64,000 nt of DNA from Dryocosmus kuriphilus. Taxonomy: Eukaryota > Arthropoda > Insecta > Hymenoptera > Cynipidae. The stretch is taken from positions 189,784,001 through 189,848,000 of the forward strand of contig CM076190.1 in assembly GCA_038277395.1 (NCBI GenBank), read 5' to 3'. The notes under the pieces were generated by a model. That model was not told where the DNA came from. It searched no databases and saw only the letters and a list, made by a program, of their open reading frames with translations. This document shows positions 11,047-22,810 of this stretch, piece by piece; within the stretch, counting starts at the first letter, position 1; each line of letters opens with the position of its first letter. A program made the position numbers and the translations under genes.

Positions 11047-11482
11047 ACAACAGTGAAATTTTCGGAACTTGTATTTACCGAGTCTCCAGGGTTTGAGACA
11101 CACATAGATGATGTTACACGATAATTATGTCAACGTGAATTGATATTTGAAACTGATGAATTTATTAAGATCTTAATTCATCGAATTATAATGTCGTCTG
11201 ATTTATATTATGCAAATATTAATTTTATGATATGACATTTTTCAGACAATATTTATCAGAGGATACTCGCAAGCAATTATAGTTTATTTGAAACTGATGA
11301 ATTCATTAAGATCTTAATTCATCGAATTTTAATGTCGTCTAATTTATATTATGCAAATATTAATTTTAGGATATGACATTTTTCAGACAATATGTATCAG
11401 AGGATGAACCTCTGATAATTTTTGCGATTTTTTATGGTTGAAAAATACGCGAGATAAATAAAACAAGTTCTCGAAAAGAAAC

Positions 11483-11554
11483 GCCGTAGACTGGATTTGA
11501 ACCGGCAACCTTCTCATTTCCAGTGAGACGCGCTACCAGTTGAGCCACCACGGC
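11483..11554 (-). tRNA. tRNA-like gene, array unit 2, anticodon GGA
   Basis: Same 72-nt fold as unit 1 but with a fully paired anticodon stem (TCTCA/TGAGA) and T-stem 5' strand GCCGG. Intact A and B boxes; TTTCTTTTC follows as the terminator. The T-stem 3' strand CCAGT leaves one C-A mismatch. Confidence 0.65.
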
Positions 11555-11990
11555 ACAACAGTGTAATTTTCGGAACTTGTATTTACCGAGTCTCCAGGGT
11601 TTGAGACACACATAGATGATGTTACACGATAATTATGTCAACGTGAATTGATATTTGAAACTGATGAATTTATTAAGATCTTAATTCATCGAATTATAAT
11701 GTCGTCTGATTTATATTATGCAAATATTAATTTTATGATATGACATTTTTCAGACAATATTTATCAGAGGATACTCGCAAGCAATTATAGTTTATTTGAA
11801 ACTGATGAATTCATTAAGATCTTAATTCATCGAATTTGAATGTCGTCTAATTTATATTATGCAAATATTAATTTTAGGATATGACATTTTTCAGACAATA
11901 TGTATCAGAGGATGAACCTCTGATAATTTTTGCGATTTTTTATGGTTGAAAAATACGCGAGATAAATAAAACAAGTTCTCGAAAAGAAAC

Positions 11991-12062
11991 GCCGTAGACT
12001 GGATTTGAACCGGCAACCTTCTCATTTCCAGTGAGACGCGCTACCAGTTGAGCCACCACGGC
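11991..12062 (-). tRNA. tRNA-like gene, array unit 3, anticodon GGA
   Basis: Identical by eye to unit 2, 508 bp downstream, with the same boxes, T-stem mismatch and TTTT terminator. Confidence 0.65.
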
Positions 12063-12497
12063 ACAACAGTGTAATTTTCGGAACTTGTATTTACCGAGTC
12101 TCCAGGGTTTGAGACACACATAGATGATGTTACACGATAATTATGTCAACGTGAATTGATATTTGAAACTGATGAATTTATTAAGATCTTAATTCATCGA
12201 ATTATAATGTCGTCTGATTTATATTATGCAAATATTAATTTTATGATATGACATTTTTCAGACAATATTTATCAGAGGATACTCGCAAGCAATTATAGTT
12301 TATTTGAAACTGATGAATTCATTAAGATCTTAATTCATCGAATTTTAATGTCGTCTAATTTATATTATGCAAATATTAATTTTAGGATATGACATTTTCA
12401 GACAATATGTATCAGAGGATGAACCTCTGATAATTTTTGCGATTTTTTATGGTTGAAAAATACGCGAGATAAATAAAACAAGTTCTCGAAAAGAAAC

Positions 12498-12569
12498 GCC
12501 GTAGACTGGATTTGAACCGGCAACCTTCTCATTTCCAGTGAGACGCGCTACCAGTTGAGCCACCACGGC
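12498..12569 (-). tRNA. tRNA-like gene, array unit 4, anticodon GGA
   Basis: Identical by eye to unit 2; spacing from the previous unit is 507 bp. Confidence 0.65.
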
Positions 12570-13005
12570 ACAACAGTGTAATTTTCGGAACTTGTATTTA
12601 CCGAGTCTCCAGGGTTTGAGACACACATAGATGATGTTACACGATAATTATGTCAACGTGAATTGATATTTGAAACTGATGAATTTATTAAGATCTTAAT
12701 TCATCGAATTATAATGTCGTCTGATTTATATTATGCAAATATTAATTTTATGATATGACATTTTTCAGACAATATTTATCAGAGGATACTCGCAAGCAAT
12801 TATAGTTTATTTGAAACTGATGAATTCATTAAGATCTTAATTCATCGAATTTTAATGTCGTCTAATTTATATTATGCAAATATTAATTTTAGGATATGAC
12901 ATTTTTCAGACAATATGTATCAGAGGATGAACCTCTGATAATTTTTGCGATTTTTTATGGTTGAAAAATACGCGAGATAAATAAAACAAGTTCTCGAAAA
13001 GAAAC

Positions 13006-13077
13006 GCCGTAGACTGGATTTGAACCGGCAACCTTCTCATTTCCAGTGAGACGCGCTACCAGTTGAGCCACCACGGC
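13006..13077 (-). tRNA. tRNA-like gene, array unit 5, anticodon GGA
   Basis: Identical by eye to unit 2; spacing 508 bp. Confidence 0.65.
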
Positions 13078-13513
13078 ACAACAGTGTAATTTTCGGAACT
13101 TGTATTTACCGAGTCTCCAGGGTTTGAGACACACATAGATGATGTTACACGATAATTATGTCAACGTGAATTGATATTTGAAACTGATGAATTTATTAAG
13201 ATCTTAATTCATCGAATTATAATGTCGTCTGATTTATATTATGCAAATATTAATTTTATGATATGACATTTTTCAGACAATATTTATCAGAGGATACTCG
13301 CAAGCAATTATAGTTTATTTGAAACTGATGAATTCATTAAGATCTTAATTCATCGAATTTGAATGTCGTCTAATTTATATTATGCAAATATTAATTTTAG
13401 GATATGACATTTTTCAGACAATATGTATCAGAGGATGAACCTCTGATAATTTTTGCGATTTTTTATGGTTGAAAAATACGCGAGATAAATAAAACAAGTT
13501 CTCGAAAAGAAAC

Positions 13514-13585
13514 GCCGTAGACTGGATTTGAACCGGCAACCTTCTCATTTCCAGTGAGACGCGCTACCAGTTGAGCCACCACGGC
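13514..13585 (-). tRNA. tRNA-like gene, array unit 6, anticodon GGA
   Basis: Identical by eye to unit 2; spacing 508 bp. Confidence 0.65.
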
Positions 13586-14025
13586 ACAACAGTGTAATTT
13601 TCGGAACTTGTATTTACCGAGTCTCCAGGGTTTGAGACACACATAGATGATGTTACACGATAATTATGTCAACGTGAATTGATATTTGAAACTGATGAAT
13701 TTATTAAGATCTTAATTCATCGAATTATAATGTCGTCTGATTTATATTATGCAAATATTAATTTTATGATATGACATTTTTCAGACAATATTTATCAGAG
13801 GATACTCGCAAGCAATTATAGTTTATTTGAAACTGATGAATTCATTAAGATCTTAATTCATCGAATTTGAATGTCGTCTAATTTATATTATGCATGCAAA
13901 TATTAATTTTAGGATATGACATTTTTCAGACAATATGTATCAGAGGATGAACCTCTGATAATTTTTGCGATTTTTTATGGTTGAAAAATACGCGAGATAA
14001 ATAAAACAAGTTCTCGAAAAGAAAC

Positions 14026-14097
14026 GCCGTAGACTGGATTTGAACCGGCAACCTTCTCATTTCCAGTGAGACGCGCTACCAGTTGAGCCACCACGGC
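14026..14097 (-). tRNA. tRNA-like gene, array unit 7, anticodon GGA
   Basis: Identical by eye to unit 2; spacing 512 bp because of a TGCA insertion upstream. The 5' flank on the minus strand (GAAAACTTCACTG) matches unit 1 better than the middle units. Confidence 0.65.
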
Positions 14098-14500
14098 ACA
14101 ACAGTGAAGTTTTCGGAACTTGTATTTACCGAGTCTCCAGGGTTTGAGACACACATAGATGATGTTACACGATAATTATGTCAACGTGAATTGATATTTG
14201 AAACTGATGAATTTATTAAGATCTTAATTCATCGAATTATAATGTCGTCTGATTTATATTATGCAAATATTAATTTTATGATATGACATTTTTCAGACAA
14301 TATTTATCAGAGGATACTCGCAAGCAATTATAGTTTATTTGAAACTGATGAATTCATTAAGATCTTAATTCATCGAATTTTAATGTCGTCTAATTTATAT
14401 TATGCAAATATTAATTTTAGGATATGACATTTTTCAGACAATATTTATCAGAGGATAAACTCCTGATAATTTTTCGCGATTTTTTATGGTTGAAAAATAC

Positions 14501-14525
14501 GCCGGTTCAAATCCGGTCCACGGTG
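14501..14525 (+). pseudogene. tRNA 3'-half fragment at the array end, opposite strand
   Basis: GCCGGTTCAAATCCGGTCCA followed by CGGTG is the T arm and acceptor 3' strand of the same tRNA, on the plus strand. Its T stem pairs fully (GCCGG/CCGGT) and its acceptor strand CCACGG is the perfect partner of CCGTGG, unlike the array copies. It looks like a remnant of the less mutated ancestor. It is followed by seven T and then the inverted unit flank. Confidence 0.7.
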
Positions 14526-15044
14526 TTTTTTTCGAGAACTTGTTTTATTTATCTTGCGTATTTTTCAACCATAAAAAATCGCGAAAAATTATCAGGAGTT
14601 CATCCTCTGATAAATATTGTCTGAAAAATGTCATATCATAAAATTAATATTTGCATAATATAAATTAGACGACATTATAATTCGATGAATTAAGATCTTA
14701 ATAAATTCATCAATTTCAAATAAACTATAATTGCTTGCGAGTATTTGTACTATAAATATTAAGGGGCTTGGTTAGAATTAATACACATGTTACATTTTTA
14801 AACATTATATTACAAATAAAATTTCTGACGTCCAATGGTTGCAATCCATTGAAGTTTGAACGTCTGAGCATTGGCAAAATAATCCAGAGACGGCGATTGA
14901 GATCACTTAAAAATACATAGCAGTAAGAGAATAGTCAGTAGAGAGAAGAGTTCAGTACATTCATGGTTCAGATGCATTGAATCTGCGAAGCGTTCCATCA
15001 AACGTTCCAGCGGCCGCCCTGCCGGTCGCAGATATGGTTCTATT

Positions 15045-15540
15045 TTGCTCAAATTACGGCGGAACGCATCCACAGGATGTCTCCCTGACTTACAAGGATG
15101 GATCCCATATATGTCTCGCCGATTTTGATGAAATTTTGATATGTTGTAAAGTATAAAAAAATAAGAGACGTGCAATTCTTTATTGGCTAATAAACGTAGT
15201 TAGGGGGTGAAAGAGATCTTTAAAATTCACCCCCAAAAACGATATTTTCTCAATATCTCGACTTCAATTCAATATTTTTCGATGAAACACTCATTATATT
15301 CATAAGAATAACCTCCATTTTATTTCATCGAACAATATTGGCTTGAAGCCGAGATATATAAAAAAGCTGTTTCTGGGGGTGAACTTTCGGGGTGTTTTCA
15401 CCCCCTAAATATGTTTATTAGCCGTTAAAAAGTACATGTCTCTTATTATTTTATACTCTACAACGTACCAAAATTTCATCAAATTCGGCGAGACACACCT
15501 GAGATACCTTCCTTGTTAGTTTCCCGGTCTCCGCCGTTGA
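15045..15540. mobile_element. Palindromic MITE of about 0.5 kb
   Basis: The left arm (TACGGCGGAACGC, TGTCTCGCCGATTTTGATGA, TAATAAACGTAGTTAGGGGG) is inverted in the right arm (AGGGGGTGAAAACACCCCGA on the opposite strand, TCATCAAATTCGGCGAGACA, CTCCGCCGTTGA). The centre is near 15315. No coding capacity. An apparent open frame at 14903-15175 is only read-through of one arm. Confidence 0.75.
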
Positions 15541-17508
15541 AAGGTAGCCATGATTTTAAATTTTGAATTTTCAAAATAAAAATTGTATTTCAGGATCCCG
15601 ATTTTGAAATTTCAAAATGTAAATTGATACTTAATATATTGATTTTGAATTTTCAAAATTCGAATTGAATTTTAATATTGTGATTTTGAACTTTCAAATT
15701 ACGAATTGAATATTCCATAACAAGTGTCATTGAAAAGAAAGTGATATTGAATTTTCAATACCTGTTGAATTTTAGATTACAAAAGTTCATGAAATTTAGG
15801 ACACTTTTGTTTCTGTTAAGAACTTTCAATGCATTTTTCGGAAACTTCTCCAAGAAATTTCTAACAGAGTAGTTTAGAAAACGATATTTTGCTTGCTTAA
15901 TTTGTGGAACCAAACAAAATTTTATTTGGCATTACGTTTAATAAAATTTCTTAAACTCAATAAGCTGCTTCTTTTAGCAGTTAGTATAAAAATATAGCGT
16001 TGATACACAAATACTAATCAATTAAGTATATTTTTCAGTTTTTTTCCAGTACTCTATGAACATAACATGTTTACCTGTTTTGCAAAAACATATTACGTAC
16101 TACCTCTGTTATCACGCACTTTTCTATATTGTCATAACTAAATTCTCCAATATTGTTTACGTTCTGGGTAAACGGATAGGGCTGGGTCAGGTCGAGCGAC
16201 GGCCATCATTAATTATACATACTCATCATTGATGACAAGTGGCCACTGCGTAGAAGCAAAGCAGTGAATATATGGTACAATTTGCATTTGGATTATACAT
16301 AAATACGGAGTCACAAATTCTTTTGTGTATAGGATCTGAATTTGACAAAAGTTTAATTTTTTATTTTGTCTTACTGCGCATCGACGGAATCAAATTTTTT
16401 GATATACAATTAATACCAATCGGTAAGCAAATGATCAATTATTATTTATTTATTACAGTTAAAAAATTTATAAAAAGAGAAAAACAAATTACAGTTTAAG
16501 CTGCCCTCCTGAAAAAGCATGCATATTAGATAACTAAATACATTTGATTACACACATATGGTATCCTATATAGCTTACTGCATACGGGCATGTCCTTGAT
16601 ATTTGCTGGATATGAGAGGCTGCGACGCAAATCTGATTATCTGAAATCGCTGATGGATAAATTTGTCTTATTCACCCGCATTTTTCAGAAATTAACTTTT
16701 ATTGAAAATAAACATAATTAAGCTAAAACGAGAGTTCCTTTAAGGAAATTTATAAAATTAAGAGACATGAGAAAAAACTTTAGCCCGAGTTCGCTGTCCC
16801 GGTCGTTGAGCGCAAAACGACGGTGTTGCGGAGCACGGTGGATATTACAAATAACGCCCGTGTTTCTAAATTTTTATATAATTTTTTTGCATAAAATAGC
16901 ATTTTTGTGATAAAAAATAGTGCTGTAATGCGATCTCTGTTTTAAAATAGGTGCCAGAAGAGAAATGATAAAAAACCTGTTTTGGCGGAAACATTTAAAA
17001 AGGTCTCTGGTACAAAGTATAAAGTACCTATAGCATATTTTAAAAGACTTGAAGCATAACAAAGTTATGCTTTAATAGACGAATTATTTTTTATACTTCT
17101 GGTATCATAAATTGGTTCCGTGAATGATCTAAATATAATAAAATTAATTAAATCTTACAACAACGCATTCGGGGTACGACGATCGAAAAATTTGGTGGAG
17201 ATTTAAATAATGTTGGTCAACATAACATAATATAACATAACATAACATCTCTTGAAGGAAGCTACCGATTTCTATAGTCACAATAGAATTTTCAGGTAGT
17301 AGTAGGTTATAACTGCGTTTTGGAACAGACTTTCCATTGAATGATAAGACAATATTTATTTAGTGCTGAAGAAGTCTCGAGTAATGTTACTTCATTACAT
17401 TACACTTTTCAGAATTATTATGCTGTATACTCTTTATTCTAGAATGTTCATATTGTTCAAATAAACCGGCAGTAAGTATACGTCCACCGCACCCCAGCAT
17501 ATGGAGCA
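15541..17508. other. AT-rich DNA, no gene recognised
   Basis: Around 15560-15760 the phrase GATTTTGAATTTTCAAAAT recurs several times in a diverged short-period repeat. A small AACAT/ATAAC run lies at 17218-17248. The segment 16785-16855 is locally GC-rich but has no open frame or recognisable RNA. Confidence 0.45.
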
Positions 17509-20504
17509 CGCCGCACAGTGGGCCGGATTAGGAATTTACTGTTCATAATCCACTACAGGCTACAATTCTTAACCGATTTTGATGAACTTTTTTTAGAAAT
17601 GTTCAAAATTAGATGGTTCAGAACGACCTCAGGCCTGATTTCTTAATTTATTTCTGTGGACTTTATTTTTTAAACAAATAGTGCGTAAAAAAAGGCCATT
17701 TCGACAATATTATTTTTTATTTCTAAGAAAAAGACATAAATAAACTCACTATGCATCAAATTGAATGTAGATACAATTAAGGAATAGAAATATTTAGTTT
17801 AAGATTCAACGTAATTGTTATAAACAAGTGATATAAACAATTAGGTTTTTGCAGTGATCAGCCGTTGAAAAAAATTTTCTTTTGACTAAAACCGATGCAA
17901 TTCTCTGCAAAATGAATGCTCAAAAGAAAAACTACGAAATATGACCAAATACTATTATTACAAATAATTTATTAAAAAATAATCATGTTTTGAATTTCTG
18001 CCAGTTATATATTGATTTTTTCTTATGGAAACAATTTAGAACTGGCTCTAAGGTGCTCTAAAAGGAAAAATATTTTAATCGTTCAATATTTGTTATTGCT
18101 AATAACAAATATTGTAAACAAATTCGAAAAATAGGTACTTCTCTTAAAAAACAATTTTTTTTTCTAAATCATGTCACATACAATTGAATAGAGATCGATC
18201 AGGAGAAAAATATGTTATAAACTTTCAATTGTTATTTTTTATAACAAATATCAGCAACAAATAAAAAAAGACATTTTCTCTTAGAAAAAATTTCATTTTT
18301 TACTAAACCTTGTGGTATACTACTGAATGGTAATCATCCGTGAGGAAAATGTTCTATAAACTTTAAATTAATATTTTTATTAACAAATTATATAAACATA
18401 TGGCTATCATCGGTATTTGTTTACATTTGTTAAACAAAATATTAATTTAAAGTTTATAGAACATTTTCCTCGTGGATGATTGCCATTCAGTAGTATACCA
18501 CAAGATTTAGTTAAAAAATGAAATTTTTCTGAGAGAAAATGTCTTGTTTTGTTTGTTGCTAATATTTGTTATAAGAAATAACAATTGAAAGTTTATAACA
18601 TATTTTTCTCCTGATCGAACACTATTCAATTGTATGTGACATGATTTAGAAAAAAATTGTTTTTGAAGAGAAATACCTATTTTTCGAACTTGTTTACAAT
18701 ATTTGTTATTCACAAAAATCTGCCCTCTTCGCGGGCACATTCTCATCGCGCGCTTCGCGCGAAGTATGAGCGCGCCTAGGGCGCGCGTCTGTTGGCACTC
18801 GCGCTTCGCGCTCGATACATTATTCAACTCGCGCTACGCGCTCGGTGTTTATGGATCGTATAAACCTTTAAATTAAAAATTCAAAAAGGAACTATTTTAC
18901 TTAAGGCTCTATCGCCAGGAATACATTCTCGTCATGACACTCGCGCCTCGCGCTCGATAATTAGATTGTTTTAAAAGACATTGTAGATTGGTAAAGTTTT
19001 TTTGTGATTTTCCAAATTTTCACAATACAGGCTTTCCATTCTTAAAAGTAAAACTATGAGTCTTATAAATAAATTTTGTAGCTCTTTCCAAGGTGAACAA
19101 TTCTTCTTGCATAGTTTTGCTGAAAAGTGGTTTTCTTTATATTTCATACCATATTTGACGAATAACTCAAAAACTGCGGATCTGCTCAAAAAATGATACA
19201 GAGAGAATTTGTAGATATTTTTGAGGCGAACAACTTGATTATTATTATTTTTGCGTATCTTGCATAGTTTGGCGGGAAATTTGAAAACCTTGATTTTTAA
19301 TAACGTTTTATCGATTAAAACAAAAACCGTGCATTTTATGAAAAAATGGTTAAAACAAAATTTGTAGATATTTTTGAATTGAACAACTTTGTTTCTGACC
19401 AATTTTTTGTATCTTGAATATTTTGGCAGGAAACCAGAGTTTTAAAATTTTAATAGCTTTTTCTTGATTAAAACAAAAACCGTTCATTTTATCAAAAAAC
19501 GGTTAAAACAAAATTTGTAGTTTTTTTTTGAGGTGAACAATTTTACTTTCTTACATTTTTTTTGTGTCTCTTATAGTTTAGCCGTAAAACGGATTTTTTG
19601 ATTTGTGAAAACCGTTTTTGATGGATAAAACCATAATTGTTGGTCAAAAACCGCTTGTTAACGAACTCCTCCTTTCTTTTTACCCCTTAAAGAAGTGTGC
19701 CAAAGCGTACTCCAATCCGATTAGTCCTTCGAAAGTTATCGCGATCACGGACGACGACAACAACGACGACAACGACAACGACGACAATAGACAGACACGG
19801 TCGTAAAAACCGTTTTTTTTCTGACTCAGGGGGTCTCAAAACGTGGAGATTTCATGAAATCCGCGAAAGTCAAATTTTACATAAATCTAATACCTTCTCT
19901 GATGAAAATGTAATAACAAATATTGAATGATTAAAATATTTTTCCCTTTAGAGCACTTTTGAGCCAGTTTTAAATTGTTTCCATAAGAAAAAAACAATAT
20001 AATATAACTGGCAGAAATTCAAAACTTGATTATTTTTTAATAAATTATTTATAACAATATTAATTGTTCATATTTTATCATTTTTCTTTTAAGCATTCAT
20101 TTTGCAGTGAATTGCATCGCTTTTAGTCGAAAGAAAATCTTTTTCAACGGCTTAGCACTGCAAAAACCTAATTATTTATATCATTTGTTTATACCAATTA
20201 CGTTAAATCTTAAACTAAATATTTATATTCCTTAAGTGTATCTGCATTCTTTCTGATGCATAGCGAGTTTATTTATGTCTTTTTCTTAGAAATAAAAAAT
20301 AATATTGTCGAAGTGGCCTTCTTTTACGCACTATTTGTTTAAATAATAAAGTCCACAGAACGAAATTGAAAAATGAGGTCAGAAGTCGTTCTGAATCATC
20401 TAATGCTGAACATTTCAGAAAAAAAATTTATTAAGATCGGTTAAGAATTGTAGCCTGTAGTGGATTATGAACAGTAAATTCCTAATCCGTCCCACTGTGC
20501 GCCG
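17509..20504. mobile_element. Transib-like foldback element with CGCCG target duplication
   Basis: CGCCG occurs at 17509-17513 and 20500-20504, immediately outside inverted ends that begin CACAGTGGGCCGGATTAGGA (from 17514) and close with TCCTAATCCGTCCCACTGTG (to 20499). The CACAGTG terminus and a 5-bp GC-rich duplication of CGNCG type are known for Transib elements, the group related to RAG1. The arms are complementary for about 0.9 kb each, with the centre near 18391, and carry no transposase. The right arm is interrupted by family-H copy 5; without it the element is about 1.8 kb. The superfamily call rests only on the termini and target duplication. Confidence 0.78.
18714..19912 (-). mobile_element. 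Family-H copy 5, inserted in the Transib-like foldback
   Basis: Starts AAAAATCTGCCCTCTTCGCG and ends CTCTGATGAAAATGTA, with CpG blocks, AT-rich body repeats and a GAC/AAC run at 19749-19790. It breaks the arm sequence TTTGTTATT...AATAACAAATATTG, whose uninterrupted partner is at 18088-18110 in the left arm. The other arm therefore shows the pre-insertion site. Confidence 0.8.
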
Positions 20505-21436
20505 GTTAAAATTGCAACACCTATGAATTAATTAAATGTCAAATAATGCCGAATTTAAAAAGCGGTTTTGAGCAATAATATATGTGCCGTGATAATGTAA
20601 GCCTCACCTTAAAAAATCCGCACATCAAAATCACATTTCAATTATAATTTATAGGACATTTACTTCAAAGCCCGTCACCATTGCCGACAGTGTCCTACTA
20701 AGCTGTCTATTGGCAATAAGCCTTTATTTTCATAACTAAAACACAAAATTAACTTTGCTCTTGTAGATGTAGAATTTTTTTAAATCACCACTGCCCCATT
20801 TTTAGTGCAGATATAACAACACAAAGAAATTTTGTGTAAATAAAGAATTGGGATAAAGACTGAGATATTATAATAGTTATATTATTATATATATTACTAT
20901 ATATTATATTATTATTACGTTATATTATATTATATATATTATTATATTAATATATTTTCACGTAGTGGCATTTGTGGCAACCGATTTTGTTCCTTTCGCA
21001 GATCTACTGGCATTAGTGGCAACCGAACGGACTTGTGGCAACCGGCGCCACAACGTTCGAAGACGTACCCTGACTTGTGAGCACCGGTTGCCATAGGGTT
21101 CTTGTATATATCGTGACTTGTGGCGACCGGAATTTTCGAGTATATAACGTAACTTGTGGCGACCGGAGAAGCTATATGAAGAGAGGTTAGGTTTCGTAAA
21201 GGAAAGACTTGTCGAACATTTCGTACGAAAAGAAAGTTAAATTACCTCATCATTTAATTATTATATTATATAATCTTTTGTATTTGATTTCTTTTATCTT
21301 TAATATTGGTTGGATGAGTTGCTGGTTTACTGTTGAAAAATGCAAATACTAATTAAAAGCTGTTAGCCTTGAATACTAAAGAAAACGTTCTAATTTATTT
21401 TTAGTCGTTAAATTAACTTTTTGTTTAAGGGTAAAC
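20505..21436. other. AT-rich spacer with microsatellite and motif cluster
   Basis: No gene. It includes a TTATATTA-type run at about 20870-20955 and the GTGGC-ACCGG motif cluster listed separately. Confidence 0.5.
20971..21167 (+). repeat. Cluster of six ACTTGTGGCRACCGG-like motifs
   Basis: TTGTGGCAACCG (20972), TTAGTGGCAACCG (21013), ACTTGTGGCAACCGG (21031), ACTTGTGAGCACCGG (21073), ACTTGTGGCGACCGG (about 21116) and ACTTGTGGCGACCGG (21152) recur at irregular 18-43-bp intervals in locally GC-rich sequence. It could be a degraded short tandem repeat or a binding-site cluster; function unknown. Confidence 0.6.
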
Positions 21437-22601
21437 ATGCACATAGTTTGGCTGAAGAATGAACATTTGTATTTTTACATTCTCATCAGAGAAGGTATTA
21501 GCTTTATGTAAAATTTGACTTTCGCGGATTTCATGAAATTTCCACGTTTTGAGACCCCCTGAGTCAGAAAAAAAAACGGTTTTTACGACCGTGTCTCTCT
21601 GTCTGTTGTCGTCGTCGTTGTCGTTGTTGTCGTCGTTGTCGTCGTCGTTGTCTGTGGTCGCGATAACTTTCGAAGGACTAATCGGATTGGAGTGCGCTTT
21701 GGTACAATTCTTTAAGGGGTAAAAAGAAAGGACGAGTTCGTTAACCAGCGGTTTTTGACCAACGGTTATGGTTTTATCCATCAAAAACGGTTTTCACGAA
21801 ATCAAAAAATCAATTTTTCAGCTAAATTATAAGATACAAAAAAAATGCAACAAAGTAAAATCATTCATCTCAAAAAAATCTACAAATTTTGTCTTAACCA
21901 TTTTTGATAGAATGAACGGTTTTTGCTTTAATCAAGAAAGCACTATTAAAATTAAAGAAGTCTGGTTTTCCGCCAAAATATTCAAGATACAAAAAAATGG
22001 TAAAGAATAAAGTTGTTCAATTAAAAAATATCTATAAATTTTGCTTTAACTATTTTTTTTTTAAATGTACGGTTTTTGTTTTAATCGATAAAACGTTATT
22101 AAAAATAAAAATTTTCAAATTTCCCACCAAACTATGCAAGATACGGAAAAATGATAATGAACAAAGTTGTTCGCCTTAAGAAGATCTACAAATTTGCTTT
22201 CTATCAATTTTTTGAGCGGACGCGTAGTTTTTGGGTTATTCGTGAAATACGTTATGAAATATAAAGAAAATCACTTTTCAGGAAAACTGTGCAAGATATG
22301 AGAAAATATTAACAAGCAGAATTTTTCACCTTGGAAAGAGCTACAAAATTTAATTATAAGACTCATCGTTTTACTTTTAAGAATCGAAATCCTGTATTGT
22401 GAAAATTTGGAAAATCACAAAAAAACTTTACCAATCTACAATCTGTTTTAAAAAAATGTAATTATCTAGCGGGAAGCGCGAGTGCCGTAAATAACGTATC
22501 GAGCGCGAAGCGCGAGTGCTAACAAACGCGCGCCCTAGGCGCTCTCATACTTCGCGCGAAGCGCACGATGAGAATGTGCCCGCGAAGCGGGCAGATTTTT
22601 T
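21437..22601 (+). mobile_element. Family-H copy 6, opposite orientation
   Basis: Begins with the partial long end (ATAGTTTGGCTGAA) and then TTTTTACATTCTCATCAGAG at about 21473. It runs through the GTC/GTT microsatellite (21605-21655) and body repeats, and ends with GATGAGAATGTGCCCGCGAA and GCGGGCAGATTTTTT at 22601. The hairpin is intact 10 bp from the end. Confidence 0.78.
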
Positions 22602-22810
22602 AAATTCAGGAGAGGCTCATCACATCTTTTGATGCTTCTAACATATGATTTATGGTGTGTAATAATTGAACGCAAAATTTTTCATTACTTGTTTCAACTA
22701 TATAATGATCCTCCTCCTCACTCTTCCAGAACCCTCCTTATTCTCCTCTTCCTCTTCTTCATACATTTTGATAGTCAATTGAGGATAATTTTAGTGTTAA
22801 TATCATTGAA

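Larger units (their letters stand above)
10825..14745. repeat. Tandem satellite of about 508-bp units carrying tRNA-like genes
   Basis: Seven units carry a 72-nt tRNA-like gene at a spacing of 507-512 bp, and an inverted terminal fragment follows. Units are almost identical by eye. Each also contains two related subrepeats of about 200 bp (GAAACTGATGAATTNATTAAG through AGACAATATTTATCAGAGGA) and a perfect hairpin, TATCAGAGG-ATGAA-CCTCTGATA. The last unit at 14026 is 4 bp longer because of a TGCA duplication near 13892. On the right the array stops in a fold-back: 14526-14745 is an inverted copy of the unit flank. High similarity implies recent amplification or homogenisation. Confidence 0.9.

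Noticed and set aside
10859..14745. CRISPR array or protein repeat
   Set aside because: Units are about 508 bp with internal tRNA genes, and nothing resembles short repeats with unique spacers. The DNA is eukaryotic.
17215..17250. Telomere-like repeat
   Set aside because: The AACAT/ATAAC run is short and irregular and does not match TTAGG.
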